From NCBI RefSeq assembly GCF_001421715.1, contig NZ_LMKP01000041.1:24816-88815 (forward strand): a stretch of 64,000 bases of DNA. Reading direction: 5' to 3'. Below, piece by piece: positions 1 to 8,370 of the stretch; position 1 is the first letter of the stretch; each line of letters begins with the position of its first letter. A model generated the notes under the pieces. The model saw only the letters and a list, made by a program, of their open reading frames with translations. It was not told the DNA's origin and searched no databases. The stretch is from Sphingomonas sp. Leaf22 (GTDB taxonomy: Bacteria; Pseudomonadota; Alphaproteobacteria; Sphingomonadales; Sphingomonadaceae). The translations under genes and the position numbers were made by a program.

Positions 1-74
1 GGCCGGTGCCGCCTTTCGTTAGCATCGCGCCGAACGCCGACAGAACCGGCAAGTCCGGGGGGAGTGCCGTTGGC

Positions 75-1064
75 ATGAAGCACGTGCGATGGATAAACCC
101 TCTGCTGTTCGCCGGACTGGTCGCCGTACCCTTGCCCGGACAGACCCCTGCTCCGCCTGACGCGACTGCCGATGACGAGATCGTCGTCATCGCCCGCAAG
201 CTGCGCAAGGTGCGGCTGAACTACGCGACGCGCGGGCAATGGGTGACGAAATGCGAAGCCGAGGTGTCGAGTGGCGATCCCCGCATCGACCGGATCATGT
301 GCGCGATCGTGAAGGCCTGCGTTCGCGAGGGCAATCGCGAGGTGAAGGAAACGCAAGCCTGCGTCGCCGGCCGGATCGACCAACTGGTCGACGGCGTACC
401 TGCCCCGGTTGGCGTTGCCGCTGCACCGCCGCCCCCGGACCTGCCGCCTGTAGCGCAAAGCACTGCGCCGATGTCGAACAGCGGGGGGTCGGATATCGTC
501 GTCCGCGGTGCGCCGGCCGATATCGTCGTGGTGGGTAATATCCCCTCGCTGCGTGGCGGCCTGTGGCAGTTCCGGCGCAGCGCGACGCTCGCCCTCGCCG
601 GCGGCGGCGGCGCGCGCCCGGTACGGTTTACCCAGTGCTTGCCCGACGGCACGATCGAAGCGACGCTGCGGCGCGCTGCAGGGGAAGGCAACATGATGAC
701 CGGCCTTCTCGCCGGGGCGCAGTGCGGGCGGCTGCGGACGAAGATGGCCAACGGCCGCATCGATGCGTCGCGCTCGTGCATCAATGCCCGGACCCAGCGC
801 CGGCTGGAAATGACCGGTCGCTACGATAAACGACAGCTGACGCTGAACTATGTCATCGAACAGGATCAGGACGGCCCGGAACGTGGCGGGGGCGCGGGCT
901 GGAACCCCGCGAGACAGGTCGGCTATCGCTGGCAGGTCAGCGCCACCCGGATCGGCGAATGTCCGGTCAAGGAACGGCGCGACGAGGTGAACATGAACGA
1001 GGCGATCCTCGCGCTGTTCTCCGAATACGGCCCGAGCGACTCAGGCGCCCTGATCGAGCCCTAA
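75..1064 (+). CDS. Secreted protein of unknown function
   Basis: I do not recognise this protein. It is 329 aa. It opens with a short basic stretch (MKHVRW) and a hydrophobic segment to about residue 22 that looks like a signal peptide, followed by a Pro/Ala-rich start of the mature chain, so export to the periplasm or envelope is likely. Cysteines at roughly residues 60, 76 and 83 lie in an N-terminal region; a Pro/Ala-rich linker around residues 115-140 separates it from a C-terminal region that includes a segment resembling the DUF3617-type small secreted proteins of sphingomonads (weak, by eye). The ATG at 75 is preferred over an in-frame ATG at 6 because a G-rich Shine-Dalgarno stretch (57-64) sits about 10 nt upstream and it begins with the signal peptide. 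It converges with the ferredoxin gene and their 3' ends overlap by 24 nt. Confidence 0.7.
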   Translation: MKHVRWINPLLFAGLVAVPLPGQTPAPPDATADDEIVVIARKLRKVRLNYATRGQWVTKCEAEVSSGDPRIDRIMCAIVKACVREGNREVKETQACVAGRIDQLVDGVPAPVGVAAAPPPPDLPPVAQSTAPMSNSGGSDIVVRGAPADIVVVGNIPSLRGGLWQFRRSATLALAGGGGARPVRFTQCLPDGTIEATLRRAAGEGNMMTGLLAGAQCGRLRTKMANGRIDASRSCINARTQRRLEMTGRYDKRQLTLNYVIEQDQDGPERGGGAGWNPARQVGYRWQVSATRIGECPVKERRDEVNMNEAILALFSEYGPSDSGALIEP

Positions 1065-1346
1065 CCGAGCCGCCACCGCGTCCAGATCATCGCCCGGCCG
1101 CACCAGCAGCCAGTCCCCCGGCCGTTCGCTGTCGACAACGACCACCGCGCCCTTGGGACACACGTCGAGGCACTTCACCTCGACCACGCCCGCCGCGGCC
1201 TTCGGACCGTTCTTCAGCTTCAGATGCTTGCGCAATGCCTTCGCCAGCGGTTTGCCACCGTCACCGAAGCCACCGTCCAGCTTCTTCGAACATTTGGCGC
1301 AGACCAGCACGGCCTTGTCCCAGCGCGACCGGACGCCGGTCCTCAC
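1041..1346 (-). CDS. Thioredoxin-like [2Fe-2S] ferredoxin domain protein
   Basis: A 101-aa soluble protein that probably carries a [2Fe-2S] cluster for electron transfer. Four cysteines occur as a CxxC pair (C16, C19) and a CxxxC pair (C59, C63, in CLDVC), the arrangement seen in thioredoxin-like ferredoxins. The redox partner cannot be told. The start is uncertain: the reading frame has no good ATG, and I chose the GTG at 1346, which lies just after the stop of the J-domain gene (TGA at 1359-1357) and would give a short co-transcribed downstream gene. A second GTG three codons later is equally possible. It is probably translated from the same message as the J-domain protein. Confidence 0.75.
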   Translation of the reverse strand: MRTGVRSRWDKAVLVCAKCSKKLDGGFGDGGKPLAKALRKHLKLKNGPKAAAGVVEVKCLDVCPKGAVVVVDSERPGDWLLVRPGDDLDAVAARLGLDQGA

Positions 1347-1356
1347 GCGAGCGCCC

Positions 1357-1893
1357 TCACGCCGGTTTCCAGTTCCGCCGTTCCTCGGCGGTCCGCAGCA
1401 CGTCATAGGCCGCCTGGATCGCGTGGAATTTCTTCGCTGCCTCGGCATCGCCGGGCCGGACATCGGGGTGGTTCACCTTGGCCAGCTTGCGCCATGCCAG
1501 CCGGATCGTGTCGAAATCGGCGTCGGGATCGCATTCGAGGACGTCGAGCGCGCGCATTTCGTCGCGCGAACGCGTGCCATCGCCCGACCCGGCCCAGGCA
1601 TTCGATGCCGATGCCGCATAGCCGTTGGCGGTGCGGCGTTCGTCCGCTTCCCGCGCCTTGGCCTCTTCCTCGTTCAGCCCTTCGAAGTAATTCCAGCCCT
1701 TGTTATATTCGGCCGCGTGCGCTTCGCAGAAATACCAGCGATCGGGGCTGTTGGGCGATTTGGGCGCGGGGCATTTGCCGGGTTCGGTGCAGCCATGGCG
1801 ATCGCACAGCTTCACCGTCTGGGCCTCGCGGCCCTCGCTGTACCCCCGCCAGCGGGGAAAGCCCCAGTCGTTCGATCGCGTATATCTTGCCAT
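1357..1893 (-). CDS. J-domain (DnaJ-like) co-chaperone family protein
   Basis: A 178-aa protein with a C-terminal J-domain (about residues 110-175) carrying the HPD tripeptide (in KVNHPDVRPGD) needed to stimulate DnaK ATPase. The N-terminal half has a Cys/His-rich segment (CDRHGC, a further Cys, then CEAH) that could bind zinc, a pattern I associate with alphaproteobacterial J-domain proteins of unknown client. It lacks the Gly/Phe and full zinc-finger regions of classical DnaJ, so it is not the main DnaJ. The reading frame is open upstream to 2067, but that part overlaps the RNase P RNA; the ATG at 1893 (MARYTRSNDWG) is the first sensible start downstream of rnpB. Confidence 0.85.
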   Translation of the reverse strand: MARYTRSNDWGFPRWRGYSEGREAQTVKLCDRHGCTEPGKCPAPKSPNSPDRWYFCEAHAAEYNKGWNYFEGLNEEEAKAREADERRTANGYAASASNAWAGSGDGTRSRDEMRALDVLECDPDADFDTIRLAWRKLAKVNHPDVRPGDAEAAKKFHAIQAAYDVLRTAEERRNWKPA

Positions 1894-1947
1894 TGTTGTC
1901 GAAATAAGCCGCCATGCGCCCCACGCAACCCATTGCCGCGCGCGAAT

Positions 1948-2346
1948 GTCAGAGGGTCTGTAAGCCGGGTTCTGTCCACCTGCATGAAACAGGATAGGCG
2001 ACCATTCCTCTTGGACGACGCTTGCGCGCCGTCTCCAGCAACCAACCCGGGCAGCGGGCCGGAACATGCCCCGAAGCGCTTGCGCGCTTCATGCCGCCCC
2101 TATTCGGTCTTGCTCCCGGTGGGGTTTGCCATGCCGCTGCTGTTACCAGCCGCGCGGTGCGCTCTTACCGCACCCTTTCACCGTAACCCGGCCGAAGCCA
2201 AAGGCCGTCTGCTCTCTGTGGCACTGTCCCTGAACCCCCGGCCGAAGCCGAAAGCCCGCCGGGCGTTACCCGGCACCGTCGTTTCCGTGGAGCCCGGACT
2301 TTCCTCGGCACGCATGACACGTGACGCGGCCGCCCGACCCTCTGAC
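1948..2346 (-). ncRNA. rnpB: RNase P RNA component (class A)
   Basis: The catalytic RNA that trims the 5' leader from pre-tRNAs. On the minus strand the P1 helix is perfect: GTCAGAGGGTC at the 5' end (2346-2336) pairs with GACCCTCTGAC at the 3' end (1958-1948). Inside are the universal blocks: GAGGAAAGTCCGGGCTCC, ACAGAGAGCAGACGG, GGTAAGAGCGCACCG, GCAAACCCC followed by GGAGCAAG and AATAGG, AGAGGAATGGTCGCC, and CAGAACCCGGCTTACAG near the 3' end. The size, about 399 nt, is normal for the class. It sits between the amidase gene and the J-domain gene, all on one strand. Exact ends may extend a few bases. Confidence 0.97.
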
Positions 2347-2378
2347 GCGCCTGCTCCTAGCGGACGGAGCGCGCCGGT

Positions 2379-3062
2379 TCAATCGTCGCCTTGCGGCTTG
2401 GGCAGCAACAGCGCCAGCAACAGCATGCGACATTCGCCATCGGCGATGCCGTCGATCATTTCGGGCCGGAAGCGCCGCTGGAACGCGGTGATCGCCGCAT
2501 GCCGGTCGGACACGTCATATCCAAAGCGTTCGAGTGCCAGCAGGAACCCGGCATCGCTCCATCCCGGGTCCATCAGATTGCGGGTCGGCCGGGGCAGCGC
2601 GAGGCGCAGGCGGGCGAGCAGGTTCCACGGGAACAGCTCGCCCGGGTCCTGCTTGCGCGCCGGAGCGATATCCGAATGGCCGACGACATTGCCGCGCGTG
2701 ATCTGGTGCCGGTCCTTGATGTCATGGACCAGCGGGATCAGCGCATCGATCTGCGCCTCCGGAAAACTACGATAGCCGAATTCGTGACCGGGATTGACCA
2801 GTTCGATGCCGATTGATGCGCTGTTGACGTCGGTGACCCCGCGCCAGTGCGACTTGCCGGCATGCCATGCGCGCTTGTCCTCGGCGACCAGCCGGTGGAT
2901 CGTGCCGTCTTCATCGATGACGTAATGCGCCGACACTTCGGCCTGTGGATCGGTCAGCCGCGCGATCGCCGACGCCGCGTCGGCCATGCCCGTATAATGC
3001 AGCACCAGCATGGTGACGGGCAGCAAGCGTTCGCCGAAGTTCGGCGACGGCGTCTCGATCAT
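2379..3062 (-). CDS. N-acetylmuramoyl-L-alanine amidase (AmpD/AmiD family)
   Basis: A zinc amidase that cuts the bond between N-acetylmuramic acid and L-alanine of the peptide stem, used in cell-wall turnover. The 227-aa chain has the Amidase_2 fold: zinc ligands H22 (LHYTG), H129 (VGHSDIAP) and D139 (KQDPGELFPW), and the conserved E87 in IGIELVN. A C-terminal segment (about residues 155-220) resembles the helical peptidoglycan-binding extension of AmiD-like enzymes. No signal peptide is visible, so a cytoplasmic AmpD-like role in muropeptide recycling is possible, but the extension favours the AmiD branch; I cannot separate them. The ATG at 3062 starts at the domain boundary; upstream in-frame sequence is not conserved-looking. 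It follows cheR by 67 nt on the same strand. Confidence 0.9.
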   Translation of the reverse strand: MIETPSPNFGERLLPVTMLVLHYTGMADAASAIARLTDPQAEVSAHYVIDEDGTIHRLVAEDKRAWHAGKSHWRGVTDVNSASIGIELVNPGHEFGYRSFPEAQIDALIPLVHDIKDRHQITRGNVVGHSDIAPARKQDPGELFPWNLLARLRLALPRPTRNLMDPGWSDAGFLLALERFGYDVSDRHAAITAFQRRFRPEMIDGIADGECRMLLLALLLPKPQGDD

Positions 3063-3129
3063 CTGCACGCGACTCTTTCCCCTCACGCCACTGCGTCCCG
3101 ATTGCGGCGGGACGCGGGGAAAGGCAAGG

Positions 3130-3966
3130 TCAGTGCGCCGCCGGCCGGTACAGTCCGCGATAACGCTCCGACGGCACCAGCGCGTCGGTATGGCCAATCA
3201 CCGTCTCGCCCGCGCCCAGCACGAGCAACGCGCCGGGGCGCATGACGCCGGCGATCCGGTTGAGCACCTGCCCCCGCATCGCCGGCGAGAGATACATCAG
3301 CACGTTGCGACACAGCACGATATCGAATTTGCCCCCCGGCATCGGATCGGCGATCAGGTTCTGCTGCCCGTACAGCAGGCGGAACCGCAGTTCGGCCTTC
3401 GCTTCCCACAGGTCGTCGCGCGGTTCGAACCACTGCATCATCCGCCGGATCGGCAGCCCGCGCTGGATCTCGAACTGAGTATAACGGGCCTCGCGCGCGC
3501 GCATCAGGGCGCGCAGCGAAATGTCGGTCGCCCGGATTTCCGGCAGCTGGATCCCCGTCCGCTCGCTCGCCTCGGCGAACAGCATCGCCATCGACAACGG
3601 CTCCTGCCCGGTGGAGCACGCCGCCGACCAGACCCGCAGCCGGCGCGGAGCATCGGCGACCATGTCGATCGCCGCCTGCACGACCGTGTCGAGCGTCGCC
3701 GCGTCGCGAAAGAAGGACGTTTCCTGATTGAGCAGCGCATCGACGACCAGATCGGCCAGCCCGCCCTCGTTCGATCCCCGGCCGTTGATCCGCGCCACCA
3801 GTTCGTCGAGCGTGGTCAGCCCGCGTTCGCGCAGCATCGGCTGCAGCGCGCTGTCGATCCGCCATGCGCGCCCGGCGTCGAGCTGCTGCCCGGTCCGCTG
3901 TTCGAGCAGCGCGACGATCGCGTTGGCGGCGGAGCCGAGCGGCCCGGCGGGGCGCGGCGCGGTCAT
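3130..3966 (-). CDS. cheR: Chemotaxis protein methyltransferase CheR
   Basis: Transfers methyl groups from S-adenosylmethionine to glutamates on chemoreceptors, resetting sensitivity during adaptation. The 278-aa protein has the N-terminal helical CheR domain (about residues 10-75) and the SAM-binding domain with SAACSTGQEP, the ATDIS motif and FDIVLCRNVLMY. No C-terminal receptor-tethering pentapeptide partner can be judged from here. ATG at 3966 overlaps the cheB stop by 4 nt (ATGA), so the two opposing adaptation enzymes are translationally coupled. It is the last che gene of the cluster. Confidence 0.96.
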   Translation of the reverse strand: MTAPRPAGPLGSAANAIVALLEQRTGQQLDAGRAWRIDSALQPMLRERGLTTLDELVARINGRGSNEGGLADLVVDALLNQETSFFRDAATLDTVVQAAIDMVADAPRRLRVWSAACSTGQEPLSMAMLFAEASERTGIQLPEIRATDISLRALMRAREARYTQFEIQRGLPIRRMMQWFEPRDDLWEAKAELRFRLLYGQQNLIADPMPGGKFDIVLCRNVLMYLSPAMRGQVLNRIAGVMRPGALLVLGAGETVIGHTDALVPSERYRGLYRPAAH

Positions 3967-5009
3967 GCCGGCCGCCGCCGGCGCGCGACGAACGCCCCCA
4001 GTTGCGCCGGGGTACCGATCGTGTTGGCCAGCCCCGCCTCGGCCACCGCCCCCGGCATTCCCCATACGACCGAACTCGCCTGATCCTGCACCGCGACGAT
4101 CCCCCCTGCCGCCCGGATATTCGCGGCGCCCCGCGCACCGTCGCGACCCATGCCCGACAGGACAATCGCCAACGCGCGTGCGCCATATACCTGCGCCACC
4201 GAATCGAACATCGGATCGACCGACGGCATGCATCCGCTGATCGACGGCGACCGGTCGAGCCGGGTCGCGGCACCTTCGCTGGTCGGCACCACCCGGATAT
4301 GCGCGTCGCCGGGTGCGACGATCAGCCGCCCGCGCTGGATGCGCAGGCTGTCGCGCGCGACATCCACCGGACGCCGCGCCAGCCCGGCCAGCTGCTGCGC
4401 GAAATAGTCGGTGAACGTTCCCGGCAGATGCTGGGTGACCAGGATCGGCAGGTCGAGATCGGGCGGGATCGCCGCCAGCAGCGGGGCCAGCGCGTGGATA
4501 CCGCCGGTCGACGCGCCGATCGCTATGATGTCGAACGCATCGCTGCGGCGGGTGGCACCGGTGCCGGTTCCCCGCGGTACCGTCCGCATTACCCGTTCGA
4601 TCAGCGCCGCCAGCCTCGTCCCAAACCCGCCGGCCAGCGGCGACGATTCGGGCTTGGCCAGCGTCGCCGCCGCCCCCAGCGACAGCGCGTGGCACGCCGC
4701 CGGCGACCCGTCGGCGCAATCGCCCGACAGGACGATGACCCGCACCCCCGGTGCCGCCGCCATCAGGTCGGGCAGGCCCGACAGGCCATCGATGCCGGGC
4801 AGGTTGATGTCGAGGAGGATCAGATCGGCAGGTTGTGCCTCCAGGCTGCCGGTCGCCTGTGCGATGCCCCCGACCGCGGCGACGACCCGGTGGCCGGGCA
4901 TCGCATCGACGATCCGGGCCAGCACCGCCCGGGTGACCGCCGAATCGTCGACGATCAGGATCCGGACGGCCGTTCCGTCGGCTGCGGTAGGGGTGAACGG
5001 TGCGTTCAC
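3963..5009 (-). CDS. cheB: Protein-glutamate methylesterase/deamidase CheB
   Basis: Removes methyl groups from chemoreceptor glutamates (and deamidates glutamines); activated by phosphorylation from CheA. It is 348 aa with an N-terminal receiver domain (acid pocket D21/D22, phospho-acceptor D67, K119) and a C-terminal methylesterase domain with the catalytic triad S167 (IGASTGG), H194 (VTQHLPG) and D290 (LSGMGRDG). All catalytic residues are intact. It lies 19 nt after cheY and overlaps cheR by 4 nt. Confidence 0.96.
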   Translation of the reverse strand: MNAPFTPTAADGTAVRILIVDDSAVTRAVLARIVDAMPGHRVVAAVGGIAQATGSLEAQPADLILLDINLPGIDGLSGLPDLMAAAPGVRVIVLSGDCADGSPAACHALSLGAAATLAKPESSPLAGGFGTRLAALIERVMRTVPRGTGTGATRRSDAFDIIAIGASTGGIHALAPLLAAIPPDLDLPILVTQHLPGTFTDYFAQQLAGLARRPVDVARDSLRIQRGRLIVAPGDAHIRVVPTSEGAATRLDRSPSISGCMPSVDPMFDSVAQVYGARALAIVLSGMGRDGARGAANIRAAGGIVAVQDQASSVVWGMPGAVAEAGLANTIGTPAQLGAFVARRRRPA

Positions 5010-5028
5010 GGGCTGTATTCGGATCGGA

Positions 5029-5397
5029 TCAGGCGACGCCGACGATCTGCAGCTTGCTTTCCAGCGTCTCGCGATCGAACGGCTTCATCACATATTCGTC
5101 GGCCCCGGCCTCGATCGCGGCGCGGATATAGGCCATGCCGTTCTCGGTCGTGCAGAACACGACCTTGGGCTGCATGCCGCCCTCGCTCTGGCGCAGCGCG
5201 CGCAGGAAATCCATGCCGCTCATCACCGGCATGTTCCAGTCGAGCAGGATCACGTCGGGCTGCGCCTTGGCGCATTGATCGAGCGCCTCGCGGCCGTCCC
5301 CTGCCTCGCGCACCTCGAACTGGAGCGTTTCGAGAATGTGCCGGGCGACCTTGCGGATCACCTTCGAATCATCGACGACCAGGCAACTCTTCATCAC
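5029..5397 (-). CDS. cheY: Single-domain response regulator CheY
   Basis: A 122-aa stand-alone receiver that carries phosphate from CheA to the flagellar motor switch, or acts as a phosphate sink. Key residues are present: acid pair D9/D10, phospho-acceptor D53 (LLDWNMPVMSG), the switch Thr in CTTENG (about T83/T84) and K105 in MKPF. No output domain. It lies 58 nt downstream of cheW and 19 nt before cheB in the same direction. Alphaproteobacteria often have several CheY paralogues; whether this one binds FliM cannot be told. Confidence 0.94.
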   Translation of the reverse strand: MMKSCLVVDDSKVIRKVARHILETLQFEVREAGDGREALDQCAKAQPDVILLDWNMPVMSGMDFLRALRQSEGGMQPKVVFCTTENGMAYIRAAIEAGADEYVMKPFDRETLESKLQIVGVA

Positions 5398-5455
5398 GAT
5401 ACCCCATCTTGATACGCCCGGGTGTACCCCGTGCGCGTAACCACCGCGTTAATGC

Positions 5456-5896
5456 TCATGCCGCCACACGTCCGGCATCGGCCGCACGGGCGACGATGGC
5501 GGGCAGGTCGAGGATCAGGACGGCACGCCCGTCCTGTTCGATCAGGCCGTTGGCGATCGCCGCCCACCCCGCCCCCGGCAACAGCCCGGCGGACAGGGGT
5601 TTCGGCACGAAACGATGCGCATCGTCCAGCGTATCGACCAGCAACGCGTAATGATGCCCGTCGACCTGCGTCACCACCGCCCGCCGCCGTTTCGCCGGGG
5701 GTGGCACGGGATCGATCACGATCGCGGTGTCGATCACCGTCACCACCCGGCTGCGCAGCGCCGCCAGTCCTCGCACCGCGGGCGCGGTGCGCGCGACCGG
5801 CGTGATCTCGCCGATATCGACCACCGATTCGACATGGTCGGACCGGATGGCGACATCCTGTCCGACGACGGTGGCCAGCAGGAACAATTCACTCAC
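5456..5896 (-). CDS. cheW: Chemotaxis coupling protein CheW
   Basis: An SH3-like adaptor that links chemoreceptors to CheA in the signalling array. The 146-aa product begins SELFLLATVV and follows the CheW domain pattern: the segment DVAIRSDHVESVVDIGEI, the VRGLAALRSRVVTVID strand, and a C-terminal AVLILDLPAIV. I start it at the GTG at 5896, which overlaps the cheA stop by 4 nt (GTGA) and gives a normal-length CheW; the longer open frame upstream is the shadow of cheA. Confidence 0.92.
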   Translation of the reverse strand: MSELFLLATVVGQDVAIRSDHVESVVDIGEITPVARTAPAVRGLAALRSRVVTVIDTAIVIDPVPPPAKRRRAVVTQVDGHHYALLVDTLDDAHRFVPKPLSAGLLPGAGWAAIANGLIEQDGRAVLILDLPAIVARAADAGRVAA

Positions 5897-8238
5897 GCAT
5901 ATCCTCCCGCCGCCATGCGCAGCGCGCGCAGCACGCCTTCGCGATCGTATCGATAGATGCTGCCGTCGCCGATGTCGGCGGGCGACGCGCGCAGCCGCAC
6001 GACCGGCACGTCGGCGGCGGGGGCCGGCACCGCGATATCGGCCTGCGCCAGCACCAGCGTCGGCCGCTCGCCCGCATCGATCCGCTCGACGATCTGATAT
6101 CCGGCCTGCTCCAGCATCGGCCGCAGGAACGCCCGCATCCATCCGCTGCCGCCATCCGCCAACAGGCACGTCGGCCGGCTGCGTGCGATCAGCGCCGACG
6201 CCGCCTCGCGCGCATGGCGTTCGAACAGCCACAGCGGATCGACCTGCTCGATCTGCTCGCCGTCCAGCAACACGATCCCGGCGATCGGACCCGGCACGTC
6301 GCCGACCGGGGCCAGTTCGGGCAGCATCACGATGTCGACGGCATCGACGATCGCATAGGCGACCTCCATCACCCCGTCGGTCAGGCGCAATACCGTCGTC
6401 ACCCGGTCGATCGCCATCGGATCGCTCGCCTCGGCCGGCACGATCCGCCCGTCGATCGCCAGCCGGATGCGCCCGGCACTTTGCTGGAGCGATCCGGCAT
6501 GGATTCGTTCGATCCGGTCGATCACCGCCAGCGGAATGACCCGTTGCCGCCCGTCCAGATCGTTGAACAGCAGCGCGGTGACCCGGTCGTCGACCTCCGC
6601 CGCTTCCTCCGCCTCGATCTCCAGATCCATGGCGTCGGCAAAGCTCAGCCCCGCCGCCTGTGCCACCCCGGCGCAATCGAGCATCAGCATCGGCCGCCCG
6701 GTGTCGGGCAGCGTCTGTCCGGCATACAGCCCGGTCGCCATCACCGCCGGCGCGGCGGGTTTGACCACCAGTTCCTCGGTATCGAGCACTTCGTCGACCG
6801 CGATCGCGAAGTCGCCCGCGCCGATCGTCACCACCACCAGCATCTTGGGTGCCGCGGGCGTGTCGGTCGCGACGCCGATGACGTCGCACAGGTCGACGAC
6901 CGGAATACGCCGGTCGCGGATGCGGGCGATCCGGTTGTCGCCCAGCTGGTCGACGCGGATATTGGCGGCGCGTTCGTTGACGATCTCGCCGATCGTCTGG
7001 CGTGAAACGGCGAAGCGATGGCTGCCCGCCCGCACGACGATCGTCGACACGATCGACAGCGTCAGCGGTACCTGTACCGCGATGCGCAGCCCCCGCCCCG
7101 GCTTGTTGTCCAGCGTGATCCGCCCGCCGATCTGGTCGATCGCGGCGCGCACCACGTCCATGCCGACGCCGCGCCCCGAAATCTCGGTCGCGGTATCGCG
7201 CGACGACAGGCCCGGCGCGAAGACCAGTTCACACCGCTGCCGATCGGTCATCTTGCGCAGGTCGGCCTCACTGCGCTGCCCGCTCGCCGCCAGTTTCGTC
7301 ATCAACCGTTCGGTGTCGATGCCGCGCCCGTCGTCGATGACCTCGATGACGATCTGGTTGCCCGATTGCCGTGCGGAGATATGCAGCCGGCCGCTTTCGC
7401 GCTTGCCGATCGCGCGGCGTTCGGCGGGCTGTTCGATGCCGTGGTCGATGGCATTGCGCACGATATGGACCAGCGGGTCGCGCATGACCTCGATCATTTC
7501 GCGGTCCAGCTCGACGTCGCTGCCATCGACGGTCAGCATCACTGCCTTGCCCACCGCCGCCGCCGTATCGCGCACGATGCGCGGCAAGGGCGAGAACAGC
7601 GTTTCGATCTTCTGCATCCGCGTCCGCGTCACCGCGTCGCGCATATCGGCCACCGAACTCGACAGCCGGTCCAGCGCCGCCTCGACCGCCGGGTCGAGCG
7701 CGATATCGCGCAACCGCCGGACCAGCTCGTTGCGGACCAGCACCATGTCCGACATGCCGCTCATCATCCGGTCGAGCAGATCGACGTTCAGCCGCACGCT
7801 GCGCAGCGGTGCCCGGCCCGCCGCCATCGCCGCCGCCGCCACCGGCGTCGCCGCCGCGATCGGGTTGCCGATCTTCGGCGAAAGCGCGGCGATCAGTTCG
7901 TCCTCGCCCTCGTCGGTCAGCGGCAGTCCGGCATCGATCGCCTCGACCAGTTCGCCGATCCGGTCGACGATCGCCAGCACCGCATCGACCAGCCCGCTAT
8001 CGGGTCGTCGCTTGCCGTCGCGCACGCCGCACAGCGCGTCCTCGGCAGCATGGCTGAGGCGCGACAGGCGCGGCAGGTCGAGGAAGCCGCAGCTGCCCTT
8101 CACCGTGTGGACGAAGCGGAAAATGGCGTCCAGCCGGGCGCGATCGTCGGGCGCGGCTTCCCACGCGACGATCTCCGACGACAACGCTTCCAGCGTCTCG
8201 CGGGTCTCGGCAATGAATTCCTGTAACAGATCGTCCAT
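5893..8238 (-). CDS. cheA: Chemotaxis histidine kinase CheA with degenerate C-terminal receiver
   Basis: The receptor-controlled kinase that phosphorylates CheY and CheB. The 781-aa chain has an HPt domain (phospho-His H44 in FVHTVKGSCGF), no recognisable CheY-binding P2 domain, a dimerisation segment, and an HATPase domain with N-box VRNAIDHGIEQ, G1 DDGRGID, F-box FAPGLS and G2 GRGVGMD. It then has a CheW-like domain, what looks like a second CheW-like region, and a last ~95 residues that resemble a receiver (CLLADGGSGWM in place of the acidic pocket) but with no phospho-acceptor Asp I can place. The ATG at 8238 (MDDLLQEFIAET) is preferred to the one at 8268 because HPt domains start there; neither has a strong ribosome-binding site. 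Confidence 0.93.
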   Translation of the reverse strand: MDDLLQEFIAETRETLEALSSEIVAWEAAPDDRARLDAIFRFVHTVKGSCGFLDLPRLSRLSHAAEDALCGVRDGKRRPDSGLVDAVLAIVDRIGELVEAIDAGLPLTDEGEDELIAALSPKIGNPIAAATPVAAAAMAAGRAPLRSVRLNVDLLDRMMSGMSDMVLVRNELVRRLRDIALDPAVEAALDRLSSSVADMRDAVTRTRMQKIETLFSPLPRIVRDTAAAVGKAVMLTVDGSDVELDREMIEVMRDPLVHIVRNAIDHGIEQPAERRAIGKRESGRLHISARQSGNQIVIEVIDDGRGIDTERLMTKLAASGQRSEADLRKMTDRQRCELVFAPGLSSRDTATEISGRGVGMDVVRAAIDQIGGRITLDNKPGRGLRIAVQVPLTLSIVSTIVVRAGSHRFAVSRQTIGEIVNERAANIRVDQLGDNRIARIRDRRIPVVDLCDVIGVATDTPAAPKMLVVVTIGAGDFAIAVDEVLDTEELVVKPAAPAVMATGLYAGQTLPDTGRPMLMLDCAGVAQAAGLSFADAMDLEIEAEEAAEVDDRVTALLFNDLDGRQRVIPLAVIDRIERIHAGSLQQSAGRIRLAIDGRIVPAEASDPMAIDRVTTVLRLTDGVMEVAYAIVDAVDIVMLPELAPVGDVPGPIAGIVLLDGEQIEQVDPLWLFERHAREAASALIARSRPTCLLADGGSGWMRAFLRPMLEQAGYQIVERIDAGERPTLVLAQADIAVPAPAADVPVVRLRASPADIGDGSIYRYDREGVLRALRMAAGGYA

Positions 8239-8281
8239 GCGGCCCCGCCCGGTTATGGACACGACCATGGCGTCAGGCAGG

Positions 8282-8296
8282 TTAAGAAGCCGTTAG
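8282..8296. promoter_or_regulatory. Candidate CtrA binding site upstream of cheA
   Basis: The + strand reads TTAA, seven bases, TTAG. The CtrA full site is TTAA-N7-TTAA, so this is one mismatch from consensus with exact spacing. It lies about 45-58 nt upstream of the cheA start, in the only sizeable gap (8239-8370) between chpT and cheA. CtrA is known to control motility genes in many alphaproteobacteria. Binding is an inference. Confidence 0.45.
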
Positions 8297-8370
8297 TGAA
8301 GCGACCGCGGTACGGATCGGATCACCCCCGAATGCGCGCAGAGGAAACAACATCTGCGTGATCTCCGACC

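Noticed and set aside
1153..2775. A 540-codon + strand frame across the J-domain gene, rnpB and the amidase gene
   Set aside because: It overlaps a structured RNA and two well-supported genes on the other strand and shows low-complexity Arg/Pro/Ser composition.
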